Below, piece by piece: positions 47,744-58,998 of a stretch of 64,000 nt of DNA. The DNA comes from Lenzites betulinus (taxonomy: Eukaryota; Basidiomycota; Agaricomycetes; Polyporales; Polyporaceae). Numbering within the stretch: the first letter of the stretch is position 1; every line of letters starts with the position of its first letter. A model generated the notes under the pieces. That model did no database searches and was not told where the DNA came from. It saw only the letters and a list, made by a program, of their open reading frames with translations. A program made the position numbers and the translations under genes. The stretch spans positions 186,001 to 250,000 of the forward strand of contig JABYQU010000022.1 of the NCBI GenBank assembly GCA_022264855.1. The letters are read 5' to 3'.

Positions 47744-50454
47744 TTAAATAGTGAGCGAGGGGATGCCCGAGCCCGAACCCGCAAAGAAGTTCGTCCGCTG
47801 CAAAGAGCTCGTCGCCCGGCTCTTGTGGTTCGGCAGGTGGTGGTGGTGGTGCCCGCGGTGTGGCTGCGAGTACCGGTGCTGCGACGACTTCGCGACCAGC
47901 TTCCGCTTCATCATCGCCTTCTCCTTCTTCAGCTCCTTCTTCGACTTGCTCCCCTGCTGCTGGTGCGACCCGGAGCCGGAGCCAGACCCCGCGGGCGCGA
48001 ACGGCGAACCGAGCGCGCCGTCCCGCGCCGGGAGCGTCGGGGAAGTCCCGTGCGAGTGCGACTGCCGCGACTTGCGCTTCCGTGCGCTCGCCCGCGACAT
48101 CTTGTCCAGCGGGGGCGAGAAGAGGGGAAGCGCACCACCCATGTAACCGCGGTACGCCCCAAGGCCGGTGTCGGACGCCGCGCCGTCCACGCCAGACGCC
48201 GTCGCCGTCTCGCGTGTACGCCGGAACGTGGCCATCGGGATGCGGTCCCACCGCGAGAGGTTCTGGATGTGCGAACCTTTGATAGGGCTGGACTGCGAAT
48301 GCGGGTCGGGGATGTCCGTGTCGCAGTCCTGCGTGGAGGGCTCCGAGTCGAGCAGGGACGAATCAAGGACCTCATCCAGCTCAATTGCCTCGGTCGAAGA
48401 GAGATCTGAAGTGTACGACTGTTGTGATGGAGCCTGAACAGCCTCATCAGAGGACTCGGTCGACATGGGCGGGCGGAGAGAAGACATGAACACGTCCTGA
48501 GAACGGACGCGCGCACATCTTAGAACAATGAACGCAGCAAGGAGGCAAGAAACCAACACACCTCCACAGAGATCTCTTGCTTGATGGGTCGCGCAAAGCG
48601 CACTGGTCTGGGGTAAAAGCTAGGCACCTGATACCCCTCGCCGACGATTGCCGTCTGTTTGGGCGAACCCATGCCATCGACGACAAATTCGCCCATGGTG
48701 GGGATTCCCCGCCGCCTGTTGACAGGCGAGAACTTCTCCTTGTCCATCTCGATGTCATCAATGTCGTCCATCGAAATCTTACCCGCAAGGATGTCAGCGG
48801 GTGTAGGCGGGGGCGACCGACGTTGGCTCGAGATGGAGGCCAGTGCGATGCGAGTGCTTGGGGACGCGTTGGGCGGCGGCGTGGCGAGAGGGTTGACAGT
48901 CGAGAGCGGGTTGATGGCTGAGACGCTACTCGGCCAGCGGAAGAGCATCATAGCACGCGAGTTGGGGAGCCCATCCGAGTCCACGAGCTCGTCCTCGGTT
49001 GTGTCCCCCTCGCTTTCCTGCAGAACGACAGTGCCAGTGCCCGAACCGTCGTCGTCGGAGCCGGACGCGTCTGAGCCGGACGCTGAGTACATGTCCGCAT
49101 CCTCGTCCGGGGCGGACATGCTGAACAGGCCAAGACCATCGTCTGCGAAGAGCAGGCGGCCGTCCCAGTCGAACGCGAGATTATCGAGCTCGACGCCGAT
49201 CTCAAACGCGCGGTCCGAGCGCCTGAACTGCACGGACGGGTCGAGGTCCATCAGCAGCAGCGTATCTCCCTCCTCAGCAGAGAACGAGCCGGAGAGCTCG
49301 ACGTCGGACGTGAAGCCGCGTAGGTCCGTATATTGGGCCTCCGGGGACTCCGCGCCCGAGTCGGACGAGCCGTCGAGGTTGGCAAAGAACAGCTCAGCAT
49401 CGAAAGCCTCGTCCTCGTCATCGTCGCTCCAGCCGTTCCCCGGGAAGGTGATGCCGATGCGGCTGCGCGTCTCTTCGTCTTCATCATCCAGGTCCACATC
49501 AGCCTCACCGGGCACAGCGCTCTCGATCTCCGCCTCGACGTCCGCCTCCGCCTCTTCCTCTTCCTCCTCTTCATCGTCATTCTCATCATCTCCGTCTTCG
49601 GACGATTCTGCAGAGTCGTCACTGTCGGCAGAGGACTCCTGCTCGTCCTCCTCGCCGACACCGACAGACTTTTTCCGCGGGCGGATTTCCCACTTGTTGT
49701 TACTTCCGCGGTCACGCTTTTTCTGCCCGAGGTGGCTAAGCAGTAGTTTTGTCGAGGGACACTCGTTCGCGCTGGGGGGAATGAAGTATACGTTGTCCTC
49801 TTCATCCGTGGACGACTCTATCTCCGAGTCCGAGGACTCGGACGAGCTGGAATGGGTGGACTCGCTTGCGGCGGGTACGAAGGTGGGGTAGTCGGAGAGG
49901 GTGCTGTCGCTCAGGTCTGCAGTGGAGGTGCTTGCGACGGGAGCGGGGGCCTGGAAGACTCTGCGTGTGATCCCGGTCGTGCCTCTGGCCTTGTACTCCA
50001 TGTCGTCTGCGACGACTTTCTTCTTGGGCGCATGCTTTGGGACGGCGAGGGCTTTGGGGGGCCTGCCGCGCCGCTTGGGGGCGGGGGCGGCTGCGGCGGA
50101 GGCATTGGCGGACGTGCGGGAAGATGAGGGTACGGGATCTGTGGCGGAGCCGAAGCGGGCGCTTTGGGGATGAGGGTGAGTCGCGGGAGGTTTGCGTGCT
50201 TTGGCGAGGGAGAGTTTTATCTTGAGCGGCTGCTTGCCGGCGTGTGTGGGGGGACGGTATGAGGAGGAGGGAGCGGAAGAAGGAGTAGAGGACGCGGAAG
50301 GCGCAGTTGCGGTGGAGGCGCGAGTGGGAGCCGACTTTTTGGGGCACGTGCATTCGCTCTCGCAGACGGGGCAAATGTCGTCCAGATCCTCGTCCTCGTC
50401 CTGGGGAAAGGACGAGGGGGCGGTGTTCACGATATGGGCATAAGACAGCGACAT
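47744..50454 (-). CDS. Acidic AT-hook nuclear protein with N-terminal cysteine cluster
   Basis: Two exons (50,454-48,562 and 48,496-47,744) joined by a 65-bp intron give 881 residues. Near the N-terminus is a CX2CX3CXC cluster (ICPVCESECTCPKK, residues about 27-40). An AT-hook KRRGRPPK lies at about 127-134. The middle is strongly acidic, with runs of E and D mixed with serines (DENDDEEEEEEEAEADVE). The C-terminal exon is basic and histidine-rich (KSKKELKKEKAMMKRK and HRGHHHHHLPNH). AT-hooks bind the minor groove of AT-rich DNA, so a chromatin or transcription role is likely. No enzyme domain is seen and I do not recognise a named orthologue. Its upstream region now ends at the 5.3-kb element. 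Confidence 0.8.
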
Positions 50455-50835
50455 TGGAGAAACTTGCTTTTTCTGGGGATCTGAAAAGCGAGAGCGGGTG
50501 AGCGAGGATGAGCAAGGACGGCGGGGTCGTGAAAAGAGAGTGGTGTGAGCGTGGTGGCGGCACATGCGTCGAGGGTGGTGGGGGGACGAAAGACCGGTGT
50601 AGGCTGGGGTGGGGTGGAAAAGAGGCGGATGGGGGAAAAGGATTCGGGCGTCGGGTCGGATGATCGTGCGGACGAGGATGATGGAGACGGCCTCGGCGAA
50701 GGCAAAAAAGAGCAGGAAAAGGACTCACGATGAGCGAATGTCTTTTTTGCCATGTTGTGAGATGGAGCATCTGGCGGGGCGGGGGCACTCCAGGGCTGCA
50801 GCGAGCAGAGAGAGAGAGGCGGCTGGGTCGAAGCG

Positions 50836-50842
50836 TATAAAG
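50836..50842 (+). promoter_or_regulatory. Candidate TATA box, originally of BFR2
   Basis: The word TATAAAG on the plus strand lies 26 bp left of the element's target duplication. In the empty site it would be about 160 bp upstream of the BFR2 start codon; with the element present it is about 5.5 kb away. It is a sequence match only. Confidence 0.35.
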
Positions 50843-50861
50843 CTCCGGCGTGTTCGTGCAG

Positions 50862-50867
50862 TCCCAA
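50862..50867. repeat. Target-site duplication, left copy (TCCCAA)
   Basis: TCCCAA abuts the left terminal inverted repeat and recurs at 56,189-56,194. Reading one base further gives GTCCCAA on both sides, but on the right that G belongs to the terminal repeat, so the duplication is 6 or 7 bp. Confidence 0.75.
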
Positions 50868-50888
50868 CCAAGGGGCAACCGCTCAGGG
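50868..50888. repeat. Left terminal inverted repeat
   Basis: 21 bases, beginning CCAAGGGGCAACCGC. It is identical to the reverse complement of 56,168-56,188. Confidence 0.9.
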
Positions 50889-51006
50889 AATGGCCGAACC
50901 CAACCCCCAAAAGTTGGCACCAGGACACCGGACACCAGGGGAGGGGGGATGTACCTTAGCCGAGATTAGATTGCGGCAAGATTAACGATACTTGTAGCTT
51001 CAATCA

Positions 51007-54000
51007 TTATCTCGTTCTGACTGCCTTCCTCCGACGTCCAACCACCTCCGTTGTTGACTGCGCCCTCCCTCGCTTTTGAACGGCTACCTGTTCTGCTGCC
51101 TGCTCCTGAAATGCTTGGATATCGTCGCTCCCGGGAACCTCGTTCTCCTCCCGCCACTCGTCTGTGCAGTCCTCTTCGATCCCCATAGCTTGTTCCTCTG
51201 CCTTGGAGATGTGCATGTCGACGAGAAACTGAGGGGGGATACCGGGTAAGTTCTTATCTTTATCCTGGTGGTTAATGAGAAGGTGTGTTATGGCGTTATA
51301 TTTCCATATTGCTTGTGGTTCTCCGGAGGTCGGCTGAGGCGGGCAAAAGGGGCAGTGGATGGGAACGTTTGTACATGGAGTTGCCGATGTTGTCTTGCAA
51401 GCTGCCGCATATGACATGGCTGCATAATGGTAACGGCAGCTAGATGCGACCTTGTAAGAAGTGCCTTTCTTTGCTAAGAAGGTGCGGCACATATCGGCGC
51501 GTCCACAAAACCCACATGGCTCGATTCCGATCTACATGGGCCCAGTTTAGTAATTGTGCCAAATTTTACTCTCCCACTTACTTCCTGCGTCAGCTCGACA
51601 TCATCTGGGACATCTCTCAGCGAGTACAAAATATGGTGACCAACATGATTTCGCATAAGCGACAACTCGAGGGTCTTGCCGCATAGCAGACATGGAACCT
51701 TCTGCTTTGCATCGAGCTTCTTCATACGGAGGTGCGCCGGAATGTCCTGTACAAGCAGAGCGGTACCTGGGGAGTATCAGCTCCTATTTATCGATGCCAT
51801 CTACGATGTATGTTTTCTCACCGGCTGGATCCCGGTAGGGCAGTGAATCTGACTTCGCCACTGATGGTAGTTGTTCAATATTATGCAGAATCTCATCCAT
51901 AGCCGGCTTCAACGCGTTCCAGGCAGCTTCCAATGTCTCACGGAGCTGTGTGTCTGACAACGCCCAGGTGAACGACTGCGTTGCTACTTGTGTTTGTTTT
52001 AATTTTATGTTATCGCAGTATGGCTTAACAACGTACCTTCCGGATCCGCAGATAGGTTTGTTTCAGTTTCCGGCTGCTTCTGTCGCTCGGAATCGGATGG
52101 TACTGGCACAACTGATGGCCCTAATGGGAATAGAAGGGGGCCCGGGATAAGGAGCGAGTGCGGCGAGCCTCTTCCCTGCGGGGCCGATCGTTCATGCCGT
52201 ATCGGTGCATATCGGTGATCCCAAAGCCAAGTCGTTCCTGCAGCGGGAGGGAAGTCCTGCACCGGTCGCATCTCAAGCACCTGCACGAGTATCTTGATGT
52301 GTCTGTCCTCGGCCTCCATCTCCTCGAGTTCGACTGCTGTAACCCTTCGTGTTTGATCCCCGCTGATATGTATCTCCAGGACCTCGACGACAGCAAGACA
52401 GACTGTCTCCTCGACCCGGACAAGGGCCCCCGCAATATCTCCGCACTTGACAAGGTCGGCACCGTCTACGTCATTCCGGTTGAATCGATCATAGTCGCTG
52501 GTGCGGAGGTCCTCGATGGTGACGCCTCGTGCACGTAAGATACGTACGGTGACCTTGCGGGACCGTTTAGCGGTTAGAAAACTGGTCACAACAGACGCTT
52601 TCAGGTACTTCTTGCCATCAATCATCAAGAAGTGCTCCTCGCTGAACACTGATGAAGTGTTAGAAGTCGCCGAGGGTCTAGGTCTCCGGACTTGTTGACT
52701 CGGAAGGAAGTCGTCCACCTCAATGCCCTCAGGTTCGTCATCAAACCCGCCGTCGTCATCTGATGAGCTATGGTCACCGGTGCCGGCGCATGCCATAGGT
52801 GCTTCTTGTTGTGATGAGTCCACAGCGTCTTCGCTCTCCGCTGCATCAGTGCGTAGATCATCCGGCTCGAAGTTACATCCCACATATTCACCCAAAGGCC
52901 GTAGAAGGTCACAGCCAGCATCCACTCGAAAGATCGCGTCGAAGTCCATCCGCGCAGATTGCCCGAAGTAGCTGGTAAGCATCTTATTTGCTTCTTCACG
53001 TCCTCGTGTCCATTCCGCTGCCAGCTCCACATCGCCGACTCTAACGCTAGCTTTCCATGAGCGAGGATTGACATGATCGACACCCATGGCATCCTTGAGG
53101 GACAGTCGACGATGGCCTCGATCTAAATCGGGGTTACGCTCGAATATTCCTTGGATCAGCGCACTGATGGCAAGCTTCTCAGAAAGCTGCTGAGCATCGA
53201 AGTTACGGCTATGGTCCTGAGTACGACAGTCGCCGAAGAGCCCTTCCAGACGATCCGTGCCCTCGAGTATGATATGGAAAGGTAAGTTGCTATCGACGAG
53301 CTGGAGACGGGCAATGGTAAGGATGATGTTCTTGATAATTGCTTGTGAATCTGCGTAGAGTGCTCCGGTCATGAACTTTGTACGATGACGGATCCAGAGG
53401 GTGGCGGTGAGGTGAGCATATGTTGCCAATGAGCGTACTTGCTCGGAGAGTGTCATGTTGACTGAGATGAAGGGAAGAAAGAAGAAACCCAGCGTCTGAG
53501 CCAGAAATAATAGCACATGTTGCCGGTGTGTCTGCGATGGGAGCGCTGCGGGTACCGGTGTCTCTTTGAGCATGAGAAGGCTCTGAAGGAGGTTGATGGC
53601 CTTGGGCACGTTTTGCTTATCCGCAGGGTCGAGGAGTTGTCGCGCTTTCTCCGAAGTCATACCAGGGAGTGTGCGCAGATGTTCGAAGACATTCTGTGAA
53701 GTCAGAAGTGTCTCGAAGATAAGAATTCCCTTTGGATTGCGAACGAGTGTTGCAAATCCTAAGAGTTGTGAGCCTTAAGCTACTCGTTTATGAAGGTCAG
53801 GACTGTGCAACATACGTTTGATAACATGCTTTGGGTCACACGTTCCGACCAAGCCATGGGGGCCAGTATAGCAATTAAACCCCCGAAGACTGTACACGAT
53901 CCGCCCCAGGGATGTTGCACGATCGATCACCTCCGTCATACATAGAAGGAACCGTGCGCGCCGAAACGAAGACTCGCCATCACTCCCCAAAGCCCAGAGA

Positions 54001-56023
54001 GGTCCATGGGTCTTCTCGCCAAATGGGTGCGTTCTCCATACTTGTATCACCGCAAGGAGTGTGTCTGCAAGCTCCTCGCCCGTTTCACCTTTGCATGATG
54101 GTGAGAGAAGGATCGGTACGGGAGTATAGTGGTCAGTGCGAGCATACGGTGCGACTGCAGCTACAGTCCCGTCCTTCCCATAGCAGCACGTTGGCTCTTC
54201 ACCATCGACTCCATGGAGGGCATCCTCGACCTTCTTTACAATATCAAGACTAGTAACACGGGTATTGAGACCAGCGCTGTGTTCACGACAAAGTCCAACG
54301 ATGCTGTTGCGCTCTGAACAATAGCGGCATCGCTCCTCGAGGGCAACTCCGTCAATCATGAGGATAAGTCCTGCGACAGTGGGCCGTGCACCTGGATCGT
54401 CCTGCATACGGTTAGGGTCGGATGGGGGAATCATAGATGGTCTGGTCTCTGGGTTGCAAAGGGAGGCGATATTTGCGCTGATCTCATCCTCTGTTGGTCT
54501 GCTAATGGACGGTCGGAGCCGAGGAATGCTCATCTGCCGTCCAACTGTTGTAATAGAGGGGAGGCCATGCGAGTGTGCAAGTGCGTAGAGAAGCCTAGGG
54601 CCCCCGAGTGCTTTCGCGAGAAACGCAACCTCTATTTCGCGGCCGTCGAAGCCACCCCGGGGTGTGAACCGTCCTTCGAGAGAGTCCTCGATCCGAGAGA
54701 TCAAGGCTCGCACGCTCGCCCCTTTCCGAAGGGCGACAGATAACAAACGCTGCAGACGCTGGACATCATTCGTAGCTAGCAGCATGACAAGCCGCTGATT
54801 GTCGCCAATTCGTCGACGCAGAGTTGATAACTTGCGTTGCACGTTGAAAAGCTACGGGTGATCTTGATTTATTACACATGTACGACAATAATATATACAC
54901 AAGCACGCACCTTGAGCCGCATCTCCTGACACAGAGCTGTCCTTTTGATTAACACTGCATGTACTTGATCGTATGTGAGCGCGAGCCATGGCGTGTGGTC
55001 CGACGCTGATACCGCCCGATCCATGACCTTCATGAACTGTTCTGAGGCAGGCACACCGAGACAAGCAGCGCAAACCTTGCCCATCCCTGAGACAACCCCG
55101 GAACAGCTGTCTGACCGAATGCGAAGCCACCGGTCATTCTCAAATGCCACTGGTTCCCAATGGAGAGCAGTCGTCGTGTGCCGGTGATAAGGATATGTGC
55201 TCCAGATCGATCCAGCCTTCCACTCGATCAGAGCTCCGGGACACTCGTATATAGGGAGAGTGGGAGAGTGCGAACGAGACTCAGAAGTCAGCAGAGATCC
55301 GAGTCTGATAGGCTTGTCCCGGAAGTGGGTGTGGGGGGAATGAAAGCTCAGGGTATCACGGTGTGAAACCGATCTGACTGGAGTGATTGACAGATTTGTT
55401 GGAAGATCGGGGACTTCAGGAAGAACTGCCGTTGTTATATTGTGGGGTGTATTGAATCCAGATACGGGTACTGATGATGCTGGAGTAGCAGTGGGTGTCG
55501 GGGAAGTGCTGGTGGGTGGATCACGGTATAGCATAGCGGAGTCAGGCAGCGGGGCGAGTGTGGAGCCTTGGATCGGGGCTGCACTGACCGAGTCGCGTAG
55601 TAGAGCGATACGGGACTGTTCCTGCTCAGCATTGCGCCGTCTGGCATGTTTTTGACAGTTATTGGTCTTCCGATGTTGTAGGATCCGAGCAGGATGGCCG
55701 GTGGGGGTAAGAGTAACCTCCTTGCCGCAGAGGTCGCAAGTCACAGCGTACTTTTGTGTTTCCACAATGTAGTAAGTATACAAGGTTATATCAGATTCAA
55801 CAGCAATGGCAATAGGGGGAGGAACGGCGGGATTGTCGCCCTCCATGATGGGATGTCGAGAGCAGGTTGCCGAGCGGGCAGGCGTTGAGTAGATATCGCT
55901 CGATATGGAAACACAATGAGCGCCTGATTCCCCGGCCTTCCTCAGAACCATCGGTTCATTGTTTGAGATGTTTAACACACATTCTTCCATATCTGAAGCG
56001 CGAAGAATATTTCTGCACATCAT
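51007..56023 (-). CDS. Putative transposase of the 5.3-kb element, about 1,581 residues
   Basis: Six exons: 56,023-54,911; 54,851-53,816; 53,758-52,037; 51,986-51,822; 51,766-51,582; 51,531-51,007, all with GT-AG borders and no internal stop. An N-terminal zinc-finger-like segment (CDLCGKEVTLTPTGH...HRKTNNC) is followed by a serine/proline linker and a helical region. A probable RNase H-like core comes next: LILMIDGVALEE, then a cysteine/histidine insert (CRYCSERNSIVGLCREH), then WALGSDGESSFRRARF. Later, ILEGTDRLEGLFGDCRTQD offers a late acidic residue. An acidic mid-region and C-terminal zinc-finger-like motifs (CLLCGKTLELSLMRNHVGHH, CGFCGRADMC, CPFCPPQP) complete it. The D/D/E pattern suggests a DDE transposase; this is inference, and no family was recognised. 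A shorter start at 55,846 is possible. Confidence 0.75.
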
Positions 56024-56167
56024 AAGACGTTGCTCTGAGTTTCTGAAGACGATACATGCTGTTTTGCGCTGTGGAGGAGAAATCTAGCTCAAACGAGCGA
56101 AAAAGTTCAAATCAGGACCCCGGAAACCCGAAACGACGATGATGATGATAGGATATGTTCAGCGCTC

Positions 56168-56188
56168 CCCTGAGCGGTTGCCCCTTGG
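56168..56188. repeat. Right terminal inverted repeat
   Basis: Exact inverted match of 50,868-50,888. Confidence 0.9.
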
Positions 56189-56194
56189 TCCCAA
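56189..56194. repeat. Target-site duplication, right copy (TCCCAA)
   Basis: Direct repeat of 50,862-50,867, abutting the right terminal repeat and 130 bp upstream of the BFR2 start codon. Confidence 0.75.
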
Positions 56195-56323
56195 CCCAAG
56201 CTTGCTCGCCCTCTTACCCTCCCGCAGGCGCCCGGCGACCATCAACCGCTCGCCCGCACCCCTCCTTCCTTTTCCGTAACTCCATCATCCTCGCGAATTT
56301 CCTCCTCCGTCTTCGCCACACCC

Positions 56324-58176
56324 ATGTCTGCCCGTATGTTTTTTCCCTCTCCTCGCAGGGTGCTCACGACTAACACACTGCCGCGCCACAGGTCTCTCCC
56401 TCAAGGACCAGCTCGCCGAGCTCGCCCAGCCTGCCCCCGTCGGTGCGTGCCTTTTCGTCCTCATGTGAGTCGCGCTAAACCCTCGATCACCAGACCTCGA
56501 TCCTGAGGACGTCCTCGCAGCCTTTGCCCAGCATCGATTGCCCCCCATCGATGATCCCGCCGCAAGAGAACATTACATTGACGTCGCGTGAGTCCTCACG
56601 CTTCCCCCACCCGCGTTCTCTATTCATCTCCCCCCGCCCTGCCCCCAGCCCCTCCGCAATACGTAAACTCCACGAGTCTGTCCACGACCCCAAGTACGAC
56701 GGCGTCCGCACCTCCCGCAAGCACCTCGACGATTTTTCAGACCACGACAGCGACCAGGACGAGGATGGTCTGGAGCACCCATTTAGCGACGGCAACACCG
56801 AGGACGAGGACGAGAACGAGGACGAGGAGGACGAGCTCGACAGTGCGGCAGAAGATGATGCCTCGCTAGACGCGTCCGGATCCGCATCCGAGCACGACGA
56901 AGACGAGGCACCACCCCGCACGGCTGCCAGACGCCATTCAGACGCAGCCGCCGCCCCCAGCCACCGTGCGCCGGCTCCCCCACCGGCAGCCTCTCCCGAG
57001 CCCCAGCGCGAGGACAACGATATCGCCTCCAATCTTCGCAAGACACACGAGGTGGACAAGAAAAAGGGCAGGGCCGTATCACGTCAGATCGTGAGTCCAC
57101 GCACCCGCTACCCGCGCATCGTGCTCATCCTTGCCGTGATCGCGATCTAGGCCCTCTGGGACACCCTCCTCGATGCCCGCATCCAGCTGCACAAGGCCGT
57201 CACTGCCGCAAATAGACTCCCCTCGGTATGCCGTCGCTTTTCCTCCCTCGTCCAGCCGATAGCTCACCGCATATCGCAGCCCAATGAGATTGCGCAATAC
57301 GTCGCACATCCCGCCTCGCGCGAGGCCCTCGACGGCTTCTTCGACGTAGCCGACAGCCTCACCGAGGAGCTCTTCTCTCTCCAGGAGGTACGCGCACGCC
57401 TTCTTATCCCACTCGCCACCCCTTCACGCATGTCTTACTAACATGCCCCTCACACGCAGGACCTCCTCCGTCTGAACGAATCGATCGAGCCACCAGCCCG
57501 CAAACGGCGCCGGCTCTCCCCCCAGCCGGAAGTACCTTCACCCAGCGACCACGGCACCGCCCTCACCACACTCTCCTCCACCGCCTCCGCGCTCGAGGCG
57601 AGCTACCACCCCTGGCTCGTCGACACGCTCACAAAATGGTCCGCAAAAGTACAAGCCGTCGCGCCGAACGTGCTCCTCCCAGATAACAAAGGCTCCTTCC
57701 TCCGGGACGCCCGCGCCCCCGCACACGCCAGCGTCGTCGCCCTCGTCGACGACGTCCTCCGCGCCGACGCGCCAAAACTCCTCGCCCGCACCCGCACCCG
57801 CAAAGACCGACACACCCGCCTCGGGCGCCCGCTCCCCCACTCTACCGCCGCCGCCTCCGACGAAGCCGACGCCGACACGCCCGACTTAGACCTGTTCGAC
57901 GACACGGACTACTACCAGCAGCTCCTGCGCGACGTGATCGCCGCGCGCGGGGGCGGCGCAGACGGCGGCGCGGGCGAGGCGCAGTGGCAGGCCGCGCAGC
58001 GCGAGCGCAAGGCGCGCCGGCGGCGCACGGTCGACACGAAGGCGAGCAAGGGCCGCAAGCTGCGCTACGACGCGCACCCGAAGCTGCAGAACTTCATGGT
58101 GCCCGTGCCGCCCGCCGCGGCCGAGTGGCACGAGGAGCAGATCGACGGCCTGTTCTCGTCGCTGCTGCAGTCGTAG
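56324..58176 (+). CDS. BFR2: BFR2 / AATF-like ribosome biogenesis protein
   Basis: Seven exons: 56,324-56,333; 56,392-56,442; 56,494-56,587; 56,649-57,090; 57,151-57,225; 57,280-57,387; 57,460-58,176, giving 498 residues. The first exon has only ten bases. The sequence opens with LSLKDQLAELAQP and DPEDVLAAFAQH, then a long acidic region. The AATF domain follows, with ALWDTLLDARIQLHKAVTAA and a helical stretch before a basic cluster. The C-terminal TRAUB domain has DDTDYYQQLLRDVI, KASKGRKLRYDAHPKLQNFM and a final LFSSLLQS. Bfr2/AATF acts in the nucleolar small-subunit processome, in early 18S rRNA processing. The 5.3-kb element is inserted 130 bp upstream of the start codon, so its regulation may be altered. 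Confidence 0.93.
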
Positions 58177-58998
58177 TCGTAGTTGCGCGCGATGAGTTGC
58201 GCGCGATGTCAGGGAGGGACGATATCGTATCGCTACTGGTACGGTGGTCACCCGACTCGCTAGCGGCGGGAGGCGTTTGGCCGTGTTGTAGCGTGCTTGG
58301 CGTTATGGGAGCCGTCATGCTAGCTTTATGACTCAATGAGATCAGTGATGTCGAGTGACAGCATGAATGAGCTCCATGGCGTGCACATATGGCTTGGGGG
58401 CGACCTACCGCTGTGAACTTTGTTCTGTAAATGAAGTACGAATACAGCGTGGCGCGGCCGCAGCGTCAAGCCACGTTCGTTTCGATTTATGAACGGCCCG
58501 GAATTTCGACCTGCTCGTTGTGAGACCGTGTATCATACTCCCGTAACGTTCTCGTGATGTGATCGACTGTATGATCTGAAGCAGCTCACGGACGGTCACC
58601 GAAGGACCCTGTAGCAGCCTTGAATCGCAGCAGTATTGCCAGGCGTCAACAAGTATATTTCTACGCACGACACGACGGAACAGTACCGAGTACGTATACA
58701 CTGTCGCTCCACATCCACCAGATGCATCTCTCAGCTTTACTCTTTACACTATTAGTACTACCAGAAGGAGCACGCCGCATACATAGAATATATAAGCGAG
58801 CACGACAACACGAGCACCGTAGGCATCAATGATCAGACGACAGCAATCCAGAACCAGAACCAGAGATCCACCAGCCAGGACAGACCGAGACACTACGTGA
58901 TACACAAGCAAGAACAAGAAGAGCGATCCGACCGAAATCCCCAGCCAACATATCACCTACTCACCTCCCTCCCTCACCACTCACCGCAACCCCACGCC
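58177..58998. other. Convergent gap between BFR2 and TF2
   Basis: This 822-bp gap holds the two 3' untranslated regions. GTTGCGCGCGATG occurs twice within 58,182-58,210. No gene is convincing; the short frame at 58,405-58,701 has no family signature. Confidence 0.5.

Larger units (their letters stand above)
50868..56188 (-). mobile_element. Complete 5.32-kb DNA element with 21-bp terminal inverted repeats
   Basis: Perfect 21-bp inverted repeats (starting CCAAGGGGCAACCGC inward) lie at 50,868-50,888 and 56,168-56,188. They are flanked by a direct TCCCAA. Between them is a single large minus-strand gene that is open from start to stop with six exons. The element occupies the promoter gap between the divergent AT-hook and BFR2 genes. 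Intact frame, perfect terminal repeats and a matching duplication point to a recent, possibly active insertion. The superfamily is not recognised; a 6-7 bp duplication is unlike hAT or P (8), MULE (about 9), Tc1/mariner (2) and PIF/Harbinger (3). Confidence 0.85.

Noticed and set aside
48659..49891. 410-codon plus-strand open frame
   Set aside because: It is the antisense of the acidic, GC-rich AT-hook gene; its serine runs mirror GAG/GAC codons. No splice or family support.
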